This document shows positions 34,863 through 47,869 of a stretch of DNA of 64,000 bases, piece after piece. The translations under genes were made by a program, and so were the position numbers. Source of the DNA: Rallus limicola (lineage: Eukaryota; Chordata; Aves; Gruiformes; Rallidae); assembly GCA_022605955.1 (NCBI GenBank), contig JAKCOZ010000255.1, positions 248,001 through 312,000 of the forward strand, given 5' to 3'. The notes beneath the pieces were generated by a model, which was given only the letters and a program-made list of their open reading frames with translations, had not been told where the DNA came from and did no database searches. Position 1 is the stretch's first letter, and every line of letters begins with the position of its first letter.

Positions 34863-37024
34863 ATTTCTTAAATAGAAGACAATTAAGAAGAACTATATAT
34901 TTATACATGGTATATCCTCTTACACCTTGGGTTGGATCCAGTAACCAGCCTTAATTACAATAATTATGACTTTGGTCACAGCCAGAAGCTGGGACTGAAG
35001 TGAGGGAAATCAGGAAAAGTGTTTAATCAATGCCTGAGAAAAACTTCTTGGTTTCTAAACAATTCTCAGCTGGAAATTCAAGTCCAAGTTGATGTCTTGA
35101 CTTTGGACCAGCAAACAGCAGTTGCATTTGGAATCAGGGTTATAGGCAAGGGTGATTTTGTGTGTTTTTTCTTTTTTTTTTTTAAGTTATTCACTGTATA
35201 GTTCTTTGTTCTAAATTATTTCTTGTCCAGAGGATGGATCCCTTGGGATTTATTGGCAAAGTTCCTTTGACTGCAAAACTACTGGGAATTATCTGACCTG
35301 CAAGCGAAATCCAGTTCCGAATATTTTCATCATCCAAGTGAACCATCCATTTCACTGAACAATGTTCAAATAGTTATCACTTGGCAAAATCTCTGCTTAT
35401 GCTTTTGCCAGCTAAGCAAACAATGGCTGTTTACTTGCCCCACACCCTACGGTGTCTGCAGTGGCATGTGGATGAGCTTAAGTTCAGAGACTGTCAATCT
35501 GAGATTTTATCAGTTTATACGTGCAGGAGTTCAGGTATTTTTCTGGAGTCTCCAGATTAAGTCAGGTGTGAGAACCTTTCTTAAAAACTTTGTTGTATCC
35601 TGCTGTCTTTCCACAGGAAAGGGTTTGTAGTGTGGAATTCCTCCCTTGCTAGTAACTCATTAAGAGTAGTAATCTGTATTCTAGTTCCCCATGTGCTTCA
35701 AAATACCAATTATTTATTTGATTTATGAAATTAAAATTAGTCAAAGGTTTTCCCTTTATATGTAGTAAAATAACTCCTTTAGTGGAGTTCTAATCACTCT
35801 TCATATATTTTCTTAGATCACAATGTGTTTCAGTGCTGGGAGAAAAGAGAAAGATTTTCCTGTATCAGACAGAAGAGTCTCTCTTATAAAAACCCAACGA
35901 AACAAATAAAAAGTTCTTGCAGTTCTTCTGGAGGAAGATGTTGCAGACTGCTACAAAGTTTCTAGAAATCTCTAGGTCTAGTTTAGAAAGGAGAAAAAAA
36001 AGCTTTTTCCATAACTTAATGTTTCTTCATGGCTGCAGCTGTGATATGTTGAGGTAGGGACACTGGCTGCAACCTTGGCCCTTACACTACCTTGGTAAAG
36101 GTGAACTTTATGTGGAAAAGACTTTTGTTTGGGAGGTATGGAGCAATCTAACATGTGGGCATCTGCTCACCTATCATGCCTGATGATTTGCTCTGCAAAG
36201 TATTTTAGCGTAATGCCCAGCCTCAAGACTGAAGTCAGATTAATTTCTGTGTTGATGATAATAGAGTTAACTACAGGTGCATGCTAGAAGAAGCTTCATA
36301 TTTTTTTTCTCCCCAGCCTGAAGAAACAGACATTTTGGGATGGTTAGCAGATGCTAAATCTTTTCCTCAGCAATGGGAAAGTGTACACGTTTGTTTTCCA
36401 CTAGATACTATTCAGCTGTCAAGAAGATAAGACCACAGTGTGCTTAAGCCACAGTAAATTGTTGTTAAATAATGTCACCCATATCCGATCAGCAAGCTCT
36501 TGCCCTCATAAGCAAAAGCAAGTATTGTCAATAATTAGGCTTCAGTAGGACTTGTCTAAGCACCATGAGATCCTATTTAAGGTATGTCCATTTTGATTCT
36601 TACAGTTTATGTATCTGTCCTTTAGTCTGTCTTTGGAAGATGTCATCAATTATTACACAGTAAAAAACACACTCAGAGATGCATGGACGTTGAATACATA
36701 AGTAGACTCTCTTCCTTATTCATATTAGGCATTGCTTTATGCCCTGAATAAACCAATGTAGGGAATGAGATAAGTTTTGTTCAACCTAGGAGGATCACAG
36801 TTTAGCCCTTCAACTTAATATGAAGGACAAAACTGACTGTCTATTCACAGTGAATGACACTGTTTGAATGGTAGCCTCAGCTGGACAGAAGTTGCTGCAC
36901 CTTGTGAGCAAGGGTACTGGGGTGGTATCCAGACCAAACATGCAACACTCATTCCACACAGCAATAGAAGCTCATCATGGCTTATTTCTGTTAGGTCATG
37001 TCAGTGTTGGTTTTATTAATTCAC
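34863..37024. other. non-coding, nothing recognised
   Basis: Unique AT-rich sequence. A small AT-rich block near 35700-35745 (AATTATTTATTTGATTTATG) is not distinctive enough to call. No gene, RNA or repeat family recognised. Confidence 0.45.
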
Positions 37025-37095
37025 ACAATTCTCACATCTGAAATGGAATGATAATATCCGTGATATGTTGTAGTGGATTGGCTCCTTTAAGTGTT
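37025..37095 (+). repeat. possible MIR fragment (weak)
   Basis: TCTCACATCTGAAATGGAAT followed by GATAATATCC resembles the CTCATCTGTAAAATGG...GATAATA segment of MIR. Only about 35 bases are comparable. Confidence 0.3.
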
Positions 37096-37559
37096 TACCT
37101 CTGTCGCACAGGAGCTATATCCCTTGACAGTGTAATTGAACCAGTGTTTTGCTTCAGCTGATTTCCATCCACAAACTGTTTTGGTGTTCAGAGAAGAGAT
37201 CACCTTAAACCATTGAATTCTCCACTTTCACAGTCAATTAGTGATGGCTGCCAATATGGAGGAGGGCAAGGGATATGGGCTGCCCTTGAGAAAATGTCAT
37301 ACTATGCTGATGTCATAAAATAATAATACTACATACTAGGCGTCATTACTTTTGCTAGTACATAAAGGCAGCCAAGCACCAGAGCTACTTGGCTGTACTG
37401 TTTACACAGGCTGGGTCAGGTAAAACTGTGCTGCTGGAAATGCAAGTTGAGCAGCCAGTGCCATTTGGACAATCAGAAATCTAATACCACAGGGTTAGAG
37501 TTTATGGCATTAGTCTTCCTGTTAGTCAGTCCTGGTCTGTAGTCTGTGTAAACTGGCCC
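37096..37559. other. non-coding, nothing recognised
   Basis: Unique sequence, no gene or repeat recognised. Confidence 0.45.
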
Positions 37560-37640
37560 AACTGCTTTGAAATCAACAGAGCGACGTGGATGCACAGCGT
37601 TACCTCATTTTATACCCTGTGAGAATCTGGCCAACCATTT
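37560..37640. repeat. ancient amniote interspersed-repeat fragment
   Basis: TTTGAAATCAACAGAGC and, further on, CTGTGAGAATCTGGCCAACC match the right-hand part of the GAAGTCAATGGAGTT ... GAGAATCTGGCCC pattern noted at 19272 and 33346. Confidence 0.4.
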
Positions 37641-38270
37641 CTCTGTGTGTCATTCAAATGTGGATATATATACACCTATTAATAGCCTATTGAGCTACTC
37701 TGAACCTCTAACAGCCTCCGTATTCCCAAGCCTCTAGGAAAATCTGCCTAATCATCATGCAGGCATTAATTAAACCCAGTAATACTCAAGCAGACAGAGT
37801 CAAAAACACAAAATTCTCTGTCAAGAATTTTCTAGATACTCTCTGCATAGGATAAAACACACAAACTCCTGGTTAGCCCTTGCCTCGGTTCTATTTTTTT
37901 TCTTTTTCCCTGTAATATGATCAAAGTAATTAGCTAGATCACACTCTGACACCTATCGAGCTGCAAAGGGGAAATACATATTTTGGTGAAGGCAAAGAAC
38001 TGTATGTACCCAGACAGATGGTAAACGTGTATCAGTTTCCTCTTGTTCCTCTTTAGTATTTTTTTTCTTTCTTCCCTTTCAGTTTAAGTCACCCAGACCT
38101 TGTCATTCCAGTAATGTCATAATCAGCAAGCTGAAGGCAAGGCTGCTGATAATTGTTCTTTATGTTGCTCTTTGTTTAGTATCTGATTCAATACATCTGC
38201 GTGGACACCATTCCATCACCTTCTTAGTAACAGAGGTGAAAAAAATCAATGGCAATCAGATTACCTTGTT
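37641..38270. promoter_or_regulatory. candidate conserved non-coding region
   Basis: Three neighbouring complex blocks. About 37660-37850 has CACCTATTAATAGCC and GCAGGCATTAATTAAACCC. About 37910-38040 has GATCAAAGTAATTAGCTAG. About 38090-38270 has CAGTAATGTCATAATCAGC and GCTGATAATTGTTC. The pyrimidine tracts between them are low-complexity. No coding frame. Enhancer cluster inferred from motif density. Confidence 0.4.
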
Positions 38271-41200
38271 AACAGAAAGGCTAAAGGGCCAGTGTGTTAA
38301 GTTCACAGTGCATCACCTTTCATTTAAAACATCTCACTTCTGGGGTTTCTGTTTTATTTTTTTATTATTTACCCTTTATTATTATTTATAGCACCGAGGG
38401 TTCCTCAGTATACCTCGACATAATTGCATTAGTCTTCCCTAGGTTAGGCTGGACAGCTGTGACATCTTTTCTGAGGGATGTAATGTTAGTTTTGGTACAG
38501 CAGCTCTGTCTGCGGGTCCTTGTTTCACACATGGCTCATAAAAAAGGAATCCAGCAAAGTCTGAAAATCTTGTATAATTATATGTTGGGTATTTTTCCTG
38601 TTCACATTCTCCTTTCCCCCTTATTCACTGGGATAGACTCAGAGGCATAGCATGACTGAAAAGATGTGCTGGATAAGCAGCTGGTGCAATGCTATAACTG
38701 TTCTTATTAAATGAAAGCTGGAGATTTTTTTTTATCAAACAGGAAAACCAAACTAAACCCAACAACAAATATTTGCAGGATGCAGTGCTAACAACCCATG
38801 ATTACTAGTTTTAGGATTTAGGGGCATGGCTGCAATCTGGACTAAAAAATCCCACTCTGATTATTTGGAGTTCAGAAACTTGCTGTATTCCTTTTAATTG
38901 ACTAAAATGTTTTACTAGAACCGTTCTTGTGACCAGACCTAGTTTGCACGATTACCTTTGTGCTTTCCTATATAACTCAGTTGTGGTCCCCCTGCACCTC
39001 CAAGTCTTTTCTTATTGCAGCTGGTATAAACCAGCAAGTTCTGTATCTGAATCAGCCATGTCTCTGCTATGGATAAAACAATTCCTGTGTATTTGCTGGA
39101 GACTCTGGCTGGTGAAATCTGTTGTAATCCTTTCTGAGAGATACAGAACAGCATAAACTTTATTAATCAGGCCGGGATATCACAATTTGCTCTTGTAAAT
39201 ATGAATGAGCAGAGCAGGGAATGTCTCTTGCAAAGATCTTGTTGTCTTTATTACATGAGTCATTTTCATGAGCTAAGGAACATTTTAGAGTGGTTTTGAG
39301 TTAGGCTTTTTAATGGGACTGAGTTTTCCATAGTTTGAATAACAAAACAACTTGCCCTGTATCTGTTATTTCTTCTGTCTTCAGAAGCTGAAGTCGTGCT
39401 TAGGCAGGTACTTTGTGTATATCAGCTGGCAAAGAATTATGACCAGCAAATCCCCGAGGGAAAACAAGAGGCAGGATAAAAAAAAGCAGACAACTGATTA
39501 AATTCAACAGGGTCTTTATTTTTCATTCCTTGAAAAATGTTGTTCAAGTATCTTTTAGCTCTAACTGAATTCCAGGTCGAATTGCATGTAACTATTAGAG
39601 ACCTCTTCACCACAGATTCCCACAGCTAGAGTCATTTCAATTAATTAAGTGTTGCAGAGGTTAGTAACGATTTTAAGTTGCAGAATGAAATTACTTTAAG
39701 AGATGACAAATTCCTTGTGTGTTTTTCCCTCCTTCATTTAGGTTCTGGCTATCAAAAGTATGATTCTGCCAATGACTTAAAAGCAACCACACATCTAACG
39801 GCCTGCAGTAAAAATCCAGTCCTTTGTTTTTAAGGAAAGATGCAAAAGGGAAGTTATTCAACTGGGATGAAATGTTTGTTTCTGCAAGTTTTGTAAGAGG
39901 TGTAAGTTTGAAAGCAACATAAAAGAACATTCAGCAAATTGATGATATGAGAAAGAGAGAAAATATGGATTAATCAGACATTCAGAAGTGATGAGTGATT
40001 TTTTTTTTTTTGATATCTAGTGCAGGCAAATATCTCCCCTCTGGGATCCCAAGCCAGTAATGTTTATTTGGTCTCAGCTCTGATTTCCCTAGTATTTTTC
40101 CAGTTGTGAGGTTTGAAGACCTGAGATGTGTTCCCTACCACAGACAAACATGCTGCGTCAAGGTCATGAGGAGTAACAACTTTAATCTGGCAAAGAGCAT
40201 GTACACAGGCAGTTTCAGTGCCCAACTCCTGGAACAGACAGCACAGAATTTACAACCTCAGCCTGCTCCAACCTCCCCGTAATTACACAAGCAACCCAAC
40301 ACCCCTGATAATTAGCAGCCAGGCAACAAGTTACTCTCTGGTCCTGCTTAAGGAGGTCTGTTTTGTACCCGGGGTTTTCAAGAGGAAAAAAAAATCCCAT
40401 CTCTGGTGGGATTTCAGATTATGCTGCTGTGCAGAGCACCAGGATCTGTGTCTGGTTCAGCACAGGGGAAGCAGGAGGGGGGAGACAAAAAGAGAGAATA
40501 CAAGTAAAGGAAGAAAAGCTCTGGTTCTGCAAAGGGGGATCCATGCAGCTACAAGGAGCTGCCCGTGCTGTGTAGGTCAGGTTCTCTGCTCGGGTGATCA
40601 TCTGCTGTGTAAACCAGGGTAACTCCTCAAACAAATTCTTTGCACGCTACATGGTACTTCTGCAACTGATACAGATTTTCACACCCATGGTATGCATTAT
40701 CCAGCTACCAAAGACAAGAGCAAGGTGTTTAAGGAAGATCTTGGAGACTGTGATGTTCAAGCATCTGCGTCAGTGGAGTTAAAGCTGAATGAGGATTACC
40801 TCAAGCAGTTTGTATTAGAGTGGTTTCTTCTAGAAAATTAGAAACAAATAGCTCTTGTAGAGGGAGAATCTAGCTGTGGGACCTGGGTCTCCAAGCAGCA
40901 TGGCAGCCTGTGCTGTTTTGCTGCCTAAAATAGGGCTCTTCAGCCAGGGAAGAAAGAGGCTCGGTCTCTCCATGGAAGTGTGTGTGCAAATACAATATGA
41001 AAATGAGATTTATGGCTCCTGCTGGCTAAGCCTGAATTGTACATGCCTAGGAAATGGTTCTGGTGCTCCTGGGGTGGAGAGGGCTGTTGGAGATGAGGTC
41101 TGTAGTGTATTCCTGTCTGTGTCTGGTGCCCTGCATGCTGGAGGGGCCGGGTAGCCCCAGGCACTGCAATAGCTGCCTCCTGCCTTGATGCCCAGCTGAG

Positions 41201-43599
41201 TTCTGTCCTCACTTACACAACGACAATTTAGATTTTGACCAAAGATTTAGTTTATTATTAAGGCCATGTGTTTCTCATAACTATGACTTTTGTCAGAACA
41301 CATGAGCATTAGGGGTTTTTTGTCAAGAATAATGGAAAATTCCCATTGAACAAGATTCCACTATGTGCTGCCATTAACTTAACTCCATATATCTTCAGGG
41401 GTGTGGAGAAGGGAGGGTTTTAAATATTTTTAAACAAATAATTAAAAAAGCTCTTTCTTCCCTTAACTTTTCTCATTAAAGCTTGATATTAAGCTAAATA
41501 TTTTCATGAAACTCTTCTTCAAATGAAAATTAATGTGTTTGTATTTTTATGACCAAGCCAAAAATCTTTATATTTTTGGACCTGAGAAAGTGCCAAATAT
41601 ATTTATTTAAACATGAACCAAAGTCAAAAACAGAAGAGGGTTGGGGGAGTCTATATGTGAGCCATAACACAAATTCCAAGATCTTGCAGGCTCAAGTGTA
41701 GCGATTACTGTGTCTGATTCAACCAGGGAACTGTGCAGGGGGAAAAATGGAAGAAAAATCAAGAGCTCGAGACTTTCCCCCCAGTACAGGGAGATATTGT
41801 TGTAGAATCTCAGTGATTGGTGATGATGTCCAGGCAGGAAAGTTGTTTCTTTTGCAGCTTTGTTGCAGTAGTAGTTTAATTGGACTTTAAGGTGTAGAGC
41901 AGTCAAGGAGGAGAAGGCGGCTACTGTTAGTCACCTTTCTGATTACAAATGTGCCTTGATAACTGTTTACAAGCTTGATGTATAAGGCTACCTAAGCATT
42001 ACATACTTCAAACTTGGCATAGTAGGTCACATGAGGTAAGGAGACCTCAATAGAGACAATGTGAACCAAGGTCTCACAAAAACCTAATGACACCAGATGG
42101 AATTGGAAGACTTAGTGAACCAATAAAATCCCTTAACCATAAGTAGCAATATGGGGGCTGGGGTTCTGCCCACAAGTAATTGCTTAATGGTGTAAAGCAC
42201 TGCAGAGAAAAGACAAAGTTATATTTTTGTTATTAGAGGAGACAGAAATCAGTCTGCTTGCTTTCTTGTTTGGTTATTCTATGCATTTAAGAGATTAGAT
42301 TAATAATGGTCTAAACTGACTATGTTGTGGCTGGGCTAATCTTTAAATATGTTATAGCAGAGTAGATCTGAATCTTAATGTGGGTTTCAGCTCCGTCTTA
42401 CATAGTGGAAATATTCTCAGAGTCTGGAAAGCCACAAAACCAGCATTGGGATTTCTTCAGTCTCAAAAATATGTTGCTTTCCACCCTCCTTTTAAGGGCT
42501 CTAGAACACTTGTACTTTGATTATACTACTTTTCAACAGGTACTGTTGCTGCAGTTAAAGGGACTCCACCTTACACAGTTTCACAGAAGCATAATCCTCA
42601 AATGTGGTGCCTCAGCCGCTCCTGGCTTGGCACCCTTTCAGGCACCAGGTGCCCTTGGAGGATGTGCAGTATCTTTATCAAAGAGGATGCTCTCTTTGGG
42701 GGTTTATCTGCACGCACCTTCTGGCTGTTGCAAAGAGCCAAGCACACAGACTTGTCTGGCCCAAAAGCAGCTTTAGGGTGGACCTATGGCAAACTTGGCA
42801 GCCTATTCGTTATATTTTCCATGCATTTCTGTTTATGAATTGCTTCCATAAAACACTGTCCTCTGTACTTATGCCATTTCTTGTGTCTGTGTGCTGACTT
42901 GTGTCATTTGCCTCTTCCTTCAGCTCATTTCTGGATGTAGGGAGGGGGAAAGTCTCCCTAAAGTCACACTGAAAACTTATTCTAATAAGGTGTTTTTGGG
43001 AAGCACTTGGAGATCATTTACTGAAAGACCTCTTGAAGTGTACTTACTTTGGGGAGCTTGCTACCCACTAGCTTGTTGTTGTGATGGTTTCTGGTGTTAG
43101 AGGTTGGTATGGTTTTACCCAAAGTGGGTGCATAAAATGAAAAGTTTATATTAATCATACCAAAAATAGAAGGTATCAACACTAAGCTTTTCTTTTTTCT
43201 TTCTGTATGCTGTATATATGGGCACACTGCTACCTCCGAGGAGGAGGAAAAAATTGTGACCCAAAGATAAGGCAGAAGATTTCAGCCTGATAGCAGTGAT
43301 TAAAAAGCAACAATAAAATCCATGTAAGTTATGAAGATGAACATTTAAAGATTACACAAGTGCATCTCTATTGTGGGTTGCCAAACAGCAGACAGGGACA
43401 CTCACATGAACATTAAAATGGTGCCTGTTCCCTTGGTTTAAGGGCTGTCTCAAAGGTTTACCACCATCTTCAACAGCTCAGCATGAGAGAAGAATGAGAT
43501 TTCAGCCATCAAAATCCAACAGAGTTATTTTTGCTTATTTTTAAACTTTTTTTCTCATGTAAGATCCCTAACTACCCCCATGTGCGTATGCATGTCTCT
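38271..43599. other. non-coding, about 5.3 kb with nothing firm
   Basis: No gene, RNA gene or classifiable repeat recognised. Open frames of up to 134 codons (around 40218-40622 and 42378-42776) overlap frames in other registers, lack an ATG-initiated recognisable product, and look incidental. Confidence 0.5.
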
Positions 43600-44320
43600 T
43601 AAGCTGCCATATTGCACAATGTATTACCATGGTAGGTCAGATTGGAGTTACGCTGCCAATACTATTCCAGTAAGAGAGCTGGCATGAAGAAAAGATGACT
43701 GAATTAGTGGCCAATTGGGACATTTTCTGACCTACTCTTTAGGAACCAAGTCCTCTGAACTTTCCCATTATCCTTCGGCTTCATCCTTTTAATAGGGACC
43801 AAATCTCCATTAACAATTGAACACCGACAATAAGTGCCATCAGGAAAAGGAAATTCAATTTTAGTGGGGGATGACAGCCTTACCTTTTCGCGCTTAATTG
43901 GCCGTATTGTCTCCAAAAGTTAATTGGTTACTTAGTCCAGGTAGTTAGTAAAATGTTTAGCTGCGTCAAAAAGCCCAGGCTCCTACTGTTAATGGGGCAT
44001 GAAATGGAATGTTTGATACTGCAAATAAAATCAGTGATATTCAAGGATGTTATGGTAGGTAATGCGTTGAAACTGCCATTTAATGGGTCCTGGAAGATTA
44101 GGGTAGTGTCAGCTGGAACCGCCCGGTCTCTTTTCTGACATTGTTAGTTGCCTCTTCATTTACTTAACGGCTGTCTGCACTGATTACATAGGCATAAAAC
44201 TCCCTACAAAAAAACAACAGAGACACGCTCTATTAGCAGTCCAATTAGAACTATTTGCATATTACAGTTCATTTCTGCTTAAGTGAATCCCTAATACAAC
44301 TTTAGGAAAAAAAAAATTCT
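43600..44320. promoter_or_regulatory. candidate conserved non-coding region
   Basis: About 700 bp of complex sequence. Notable parts are GGCCAATTGGGAC near 43710, TCGCGCTTAATTGGCC near 43888, GCGTTGAAACTGCCATTTAATGG near 44063, and CAATTAGAACTATTTGCATATTAC near 44241, the last containing an octamer-like ATTTGCAT. CpGs are more frequent than in flanks. A minus-strand open frame at 43704-43916 starts at TTG and is not recognised. Regulatory function is inferred. Confidence 0.45.
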
Positions 44321-44733
44321 ATTGTCATTTAAAAAAAGAAAAAAGACAAGAAAAGAAAGGAAAAGCCTTAAAGGTGATCTCTTCTCTACCTCTTCTTTCC
44401 AGATAAATTCAGTGAAGGTCCATAAAAACTAAGAGGTGGTGGGGCAGTCTAAAGACACATTTCTTTTGCGGCCTTATGTTATCATGACTTTTTTAATATA
44501 TTGGTAAATTCATGGCAAGTTTTTACATGGTTGTTGTGTAAGGGTTTTTTTCTGAGATTGCTTTCTTATTCTTTTTAAGTTTTCTTTAAAATATCCTAAG
44601 GTAGATGTTAGATCAACCTTCACCTTGGGTTTCTCGAGCTATATAGCTAATGTGTCTAAGAATGGGCCTCAAGAGGAAGCACACTTGATGCTGTGCAGTT
44701 CACCTACCCCATTAGCAAATGGTGGTAAACGAT

Positions 44734-44757
44734 CCCCCCCCCCCCCCCCCCCCCCCC
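44734..44757. repeat. C24 homopolymer
   Basis: Twenty-four consecutive C, then GCCCCCTCGCC. The complementary G-run could form quadruplex DNA. Such runs are frequently mis-sized in assemblies. The glycine- or proline-rich open frames here are artefacts of the run. Confidence 0.95.
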
Positions 44758-44984
44758 GCCCCCTCGCCTCTTCTCCCACACCTTTAGAGGCTGGAGATAG
44801 TAGGGAGGTAATACAGCCTTACTTCTGTGTAAATTTGAACCTTCTGCCAAACAGAATAGATGACTTGGTAAGGAACTGGGATGGGTAAGAACAAATGCCT
44901 CCAAATTATCAGAACTTCAGAGGAGCTTTCTCCTGCAGGGAATAAGAGGACTGAGATAGAAGTGGTGGTGGGTGTTAACTGGAG

Positions 44985-45030
44985 TCCTCTTTTTACCCAT
45001 CTGTAGAATGGGAACAAGAACAGCAGCATG
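44985..45030 (+). repeat. possible MIR fragment
   Basis: CCTCTTTTTACCCATCTGTA followed by GAATGGGAACAAGAACAG resembles the MIR CCTCATTTTACCCATCTGTAAAATGGG segment. Short and isolated. Confidence 0.4.
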
Positions 45031-45584
45031 GCCAAGTCACCGTGGGACTTTCGCCTAAGTGATACCCATGCTTTGGGATCTCAGGAGCAGCTGCAATGGC
45101 AGAGATTGTTCTCCTACAGTGAGTGAACTTTCATGTGGTGCCCTTCAGGATGCTGAAGTGACAGTTTCTTTACAAAAACCCCAAACAACATTACCATTAA
45201 TAACAGAAGGAAATAATTTCTAGTCTTCCTTTTAATTTCAACTTTTCTGTAGTTTGCTGAGCCTGGTGAATTTAAAGGCTTCTTTTTAAGATGATAATTA
45301 CAATTTGTGCACATGCTTGCTTACAAAGGGGATAGGCTGCTTTTCCTGTGAAATAAAAAGGCTGATTCCCCCCCCACGCTTTCTGTTAAGCATGTTTTCT
45401 GGGGCCTTGCTGCCATGAAAACCTGGGGACTGACAACAAGCAAGAAGCTTCACACCTGCCTCTTGGGTAGCTGAGATGTAACTCCGAGGGTCTCCAAGCC
45501 AGGCTGGCTGGGTGGAAAAGCTGAGTTGCTTGATTGGTACTTGGATTAGAGGCACCTAGAGGAGCCCAGGGGAGATCTTTGATG

Positions 45585-45760
45585 TTCAAATGCTAATGTA
45601 AATACCGACAGAGTTATTTCCAAAGCTCGCACAGCTCAATTCCTTTTTACATGCAGACCTAATTTCACAGGTCAGCCAACCCACCTCCGCTATTATCTGG
45701 ATTTAGCGATTAATAGAGGATTTCAGTAGTTGACTGTGACAAATAGTGACTAGGGAAGGG
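45585..45760. promoter_or_regulatory. candidate conserved non-coding element
   Basis: Complex block with CAAATGCTAATGTAAATACC, CTCCGCTATTATCTGG and TTTAGCGATTAATAGAGG. No repeat signature or coding frame. Inferred. Confidence 0.35.
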
Positions 45761-47305
45761 AGGGAGTGAAAAACTGTTCTAAAACAAGGAAGCTTTTTAA
45801 CAGGTCCTTCTCCCCAAATCCATGATTTTTTTTTTTACACTGACACATAAACAATCACAAACAAACCCAGAACCAAGAAAATCTCTCAATGCAAAGAGAG
45901 AAAGCCTCTGTTTCCCTCTCCTACAATTCCTTGCCAGTGAGAGGACTCGCAGTGTGCAGTGTGTATTGTTTTTATGCCCTGTTGAGTCCTTTGTATCCAG
46001 CCTCCTGCTTTATATCTAATGCTTATTCACACTTACCAAAGATGAGTATTGTCGGACAAAACTCCGGCACTAAAACTCCCGCTGCCTTCCTGGGCTGCTC
46101 AGCCACAGAGGGCATGGCTGTGGTGGGGACCGGCAGTGGGATGCATCCCTCTGCCCCTGCAAATACTCTCTCTGCTCCCTGCCAAGAAAATGGCTTTCTG
46201 GAAAAGTGCTGCCTGCTAATAAAACGGACCTAAATCAGTAAGCAGTGATTAAAGGTTGGGCAGTGCTTTCTGCTGCTGTTACTTGAATGCATACTTTTCT
46301 CCCAGGCATTTAAAGAAACAAACAAAAACCCCCAAAAAGAAGGAAAAAAAAGCATTCCAAGTAATTCTAAGGAGTACTTTCTTGCAGATGGGATGAACAA
46401 ATGAGAAAAGCAATTCTTGGGAAATAGTCATTTTCTTATAAAAAAAGCAATGGCGACCAGAATTGCCTTTTTAAATAAAACATCAGTCCAGGAATGCAAA
46501 CTCTACTCTGTTTATATTCAACCTCTAGTCTGGCTTGTATTTTTTTTTTCCTTTTTTTTTTTTCCTTCCCCTAGTTCAATGTCATGCCTAGAGAAATAGC
46601 AAATCACAGAAAATGTGGGAGAAATCATTAATTCCAGTTTATTCTACTTTTTATTTACAGCAAGAATTTCTTTACCACTGAACTGCATTGATTGCTGGGG
46701 TGGGATTATTTAATTGTTAGCATGAGACTACTTGGGCAGCACTATACTGTGTGAAGAAAGGTGGCTCTTTTGGGTGCAGAGGGATTGTGTAAAGGCCTGA
46801 TGGGTGGCATGGGAGTCCCTGGCTCTTTCTGAGAGTTATTCTGCAAATAACTCCAGATTCAGGAAACCCTTTTATCTTTTCTTTTCCATTAATCTGTTTA
46901 ATGTAAATTAGCAGGTATTTTGACAATTTTAAATAACCTGCTGGATTACTAGTTACCTGCCAAAGAAATCTACTAATTTTCTTGTTAGCTGTAGTGGTGA
47001 TTTGACTTTGTTTCTCTTTGAGTGAGAATTGGCAACTCAGGTTGCCAGTTGCACTTTGTGTTTAGGATTAGATTCTCTTCCTAATTCTTCTGGGATTTCC
47101 AGTGCTGAAACAGAAAAATTTTTAAAATGTTGTTTGTGTGGTAGTTTTTAATAATAGTGTTTAAAACCCCCCACACAATTTTACACTGAAAATATTTGCC
47201 AGAGAGTTAAAAAAAGAAAAAATTCTAAACAATTATTTTTTGTTACCAGCTAAAATTTTGCATCACAAACCCTGGTGATTTGAGGGGTGTACACAGAGGA
47301 GCAGT
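45761..47305. other. non-coding, nothing recognised
   Basis: T-rich tract at 46540-46573. The overlapping plus-strand frames around 45822-46233 have no recognisable products. No repeats beyond simple tracts. Confidence 0.45.
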
Positions 47306-47695
47306 TGTCATGGTTTAGCCCTAGCCAGGGGCTAAACACCGTGTGGCCACTCATTCATTCCTCTTTCCCCACAGTGGAATGAGGAGAATCAGAAGAAAAA
47401 GGTAAAACTTGTGAGTTGGCATAAGGACAGTTTACTAGGACAGCAAAGGAAGAGGAAAACAACAATAGTACTTATAAAAGAAGTTAGAAAGCAAGTGATA
47501 TATATTGCAACTTGCTCTCCACCTGGGACTTATGCCTGGATGGTCCCCAAGCTCCCTGGCCAGCTCCTCCTGTATATGCTGAGCAGGACTTCATGGTATC
47601 GAATGCTCCTTTGGTCACTTTGGGTCATCTGTCCTGGCTGTGTCTCCTCCAGCTTCTTGTGAAAATTAACTCTATCCCAGCTGGAAACCAGGACA
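47306..47695 (+). mobile_element. solo LTR of an avian endogenous retrovirus, internally shortened
   Basis: Begins TGTCATGGTTTAGCCCTAGC and ends TATCCCAGCTGGAAACCAGGACA, the conserved termini of a very common avian ERV LTR family (TGT...ACA ends). In between it keeps GGTAAAACTTGTGAGTTGGC, CTCTGGTCACTTTGGGTC-like sequence and CATCTGTCCTGGCTGTGTC. The join CAGCTTCTTGTGAAAATTAACTC skips sequence that family copies usually carry between those two points, so this copy has an internal deletion. There is no adjacent retroviral coding sequence or second LTR, hence a solo LTR. The flanks GCAGT (left) and CCAGG (right) do not form a clear target-site duplication. No function is retained that I can see. 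Confidence 0.85.
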
Positions 47696-47828
47696 CCAGG
47701 GTGCCTGTGAGCCAAGAAATTTGTCTTAGCAAAGGGAATACGTGGGCTGAGAAGTTCTGGAGTCAGCTGGAGCTGGGAAATGCAGTGTCACAGGAAAAAC
47801 AATTTGCACAAGTCCTGCAAATGTAAAT

Positions 47829-47869
47829 GGATATATTGATATATGGATATATTGATAAATGATATATTG
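47829..47869. repeat. short AT-rich tandem repeat
   Basis: GGATATATTGATATAT is repeated with variation about two and a half times, 133 bases right of the LTR. Simple tandem sequence. Confidence 0.8.

Noticed and set aside
40218..40622. 134-codon open frame, longest in the window
   Set aside because: Overlaps other open frames in two further registers on both strands, and the product has no domain-like features.
42378..42776. 132-codon open frame
   Set aside because: Starts without supporting context, overlaps two other plus-strand frames, and has no recognisable product.
44625..44904. Proline-rich (plus) and glycine-rich (minus) frames
   Set aside because: Created by the C24 homopolymer.
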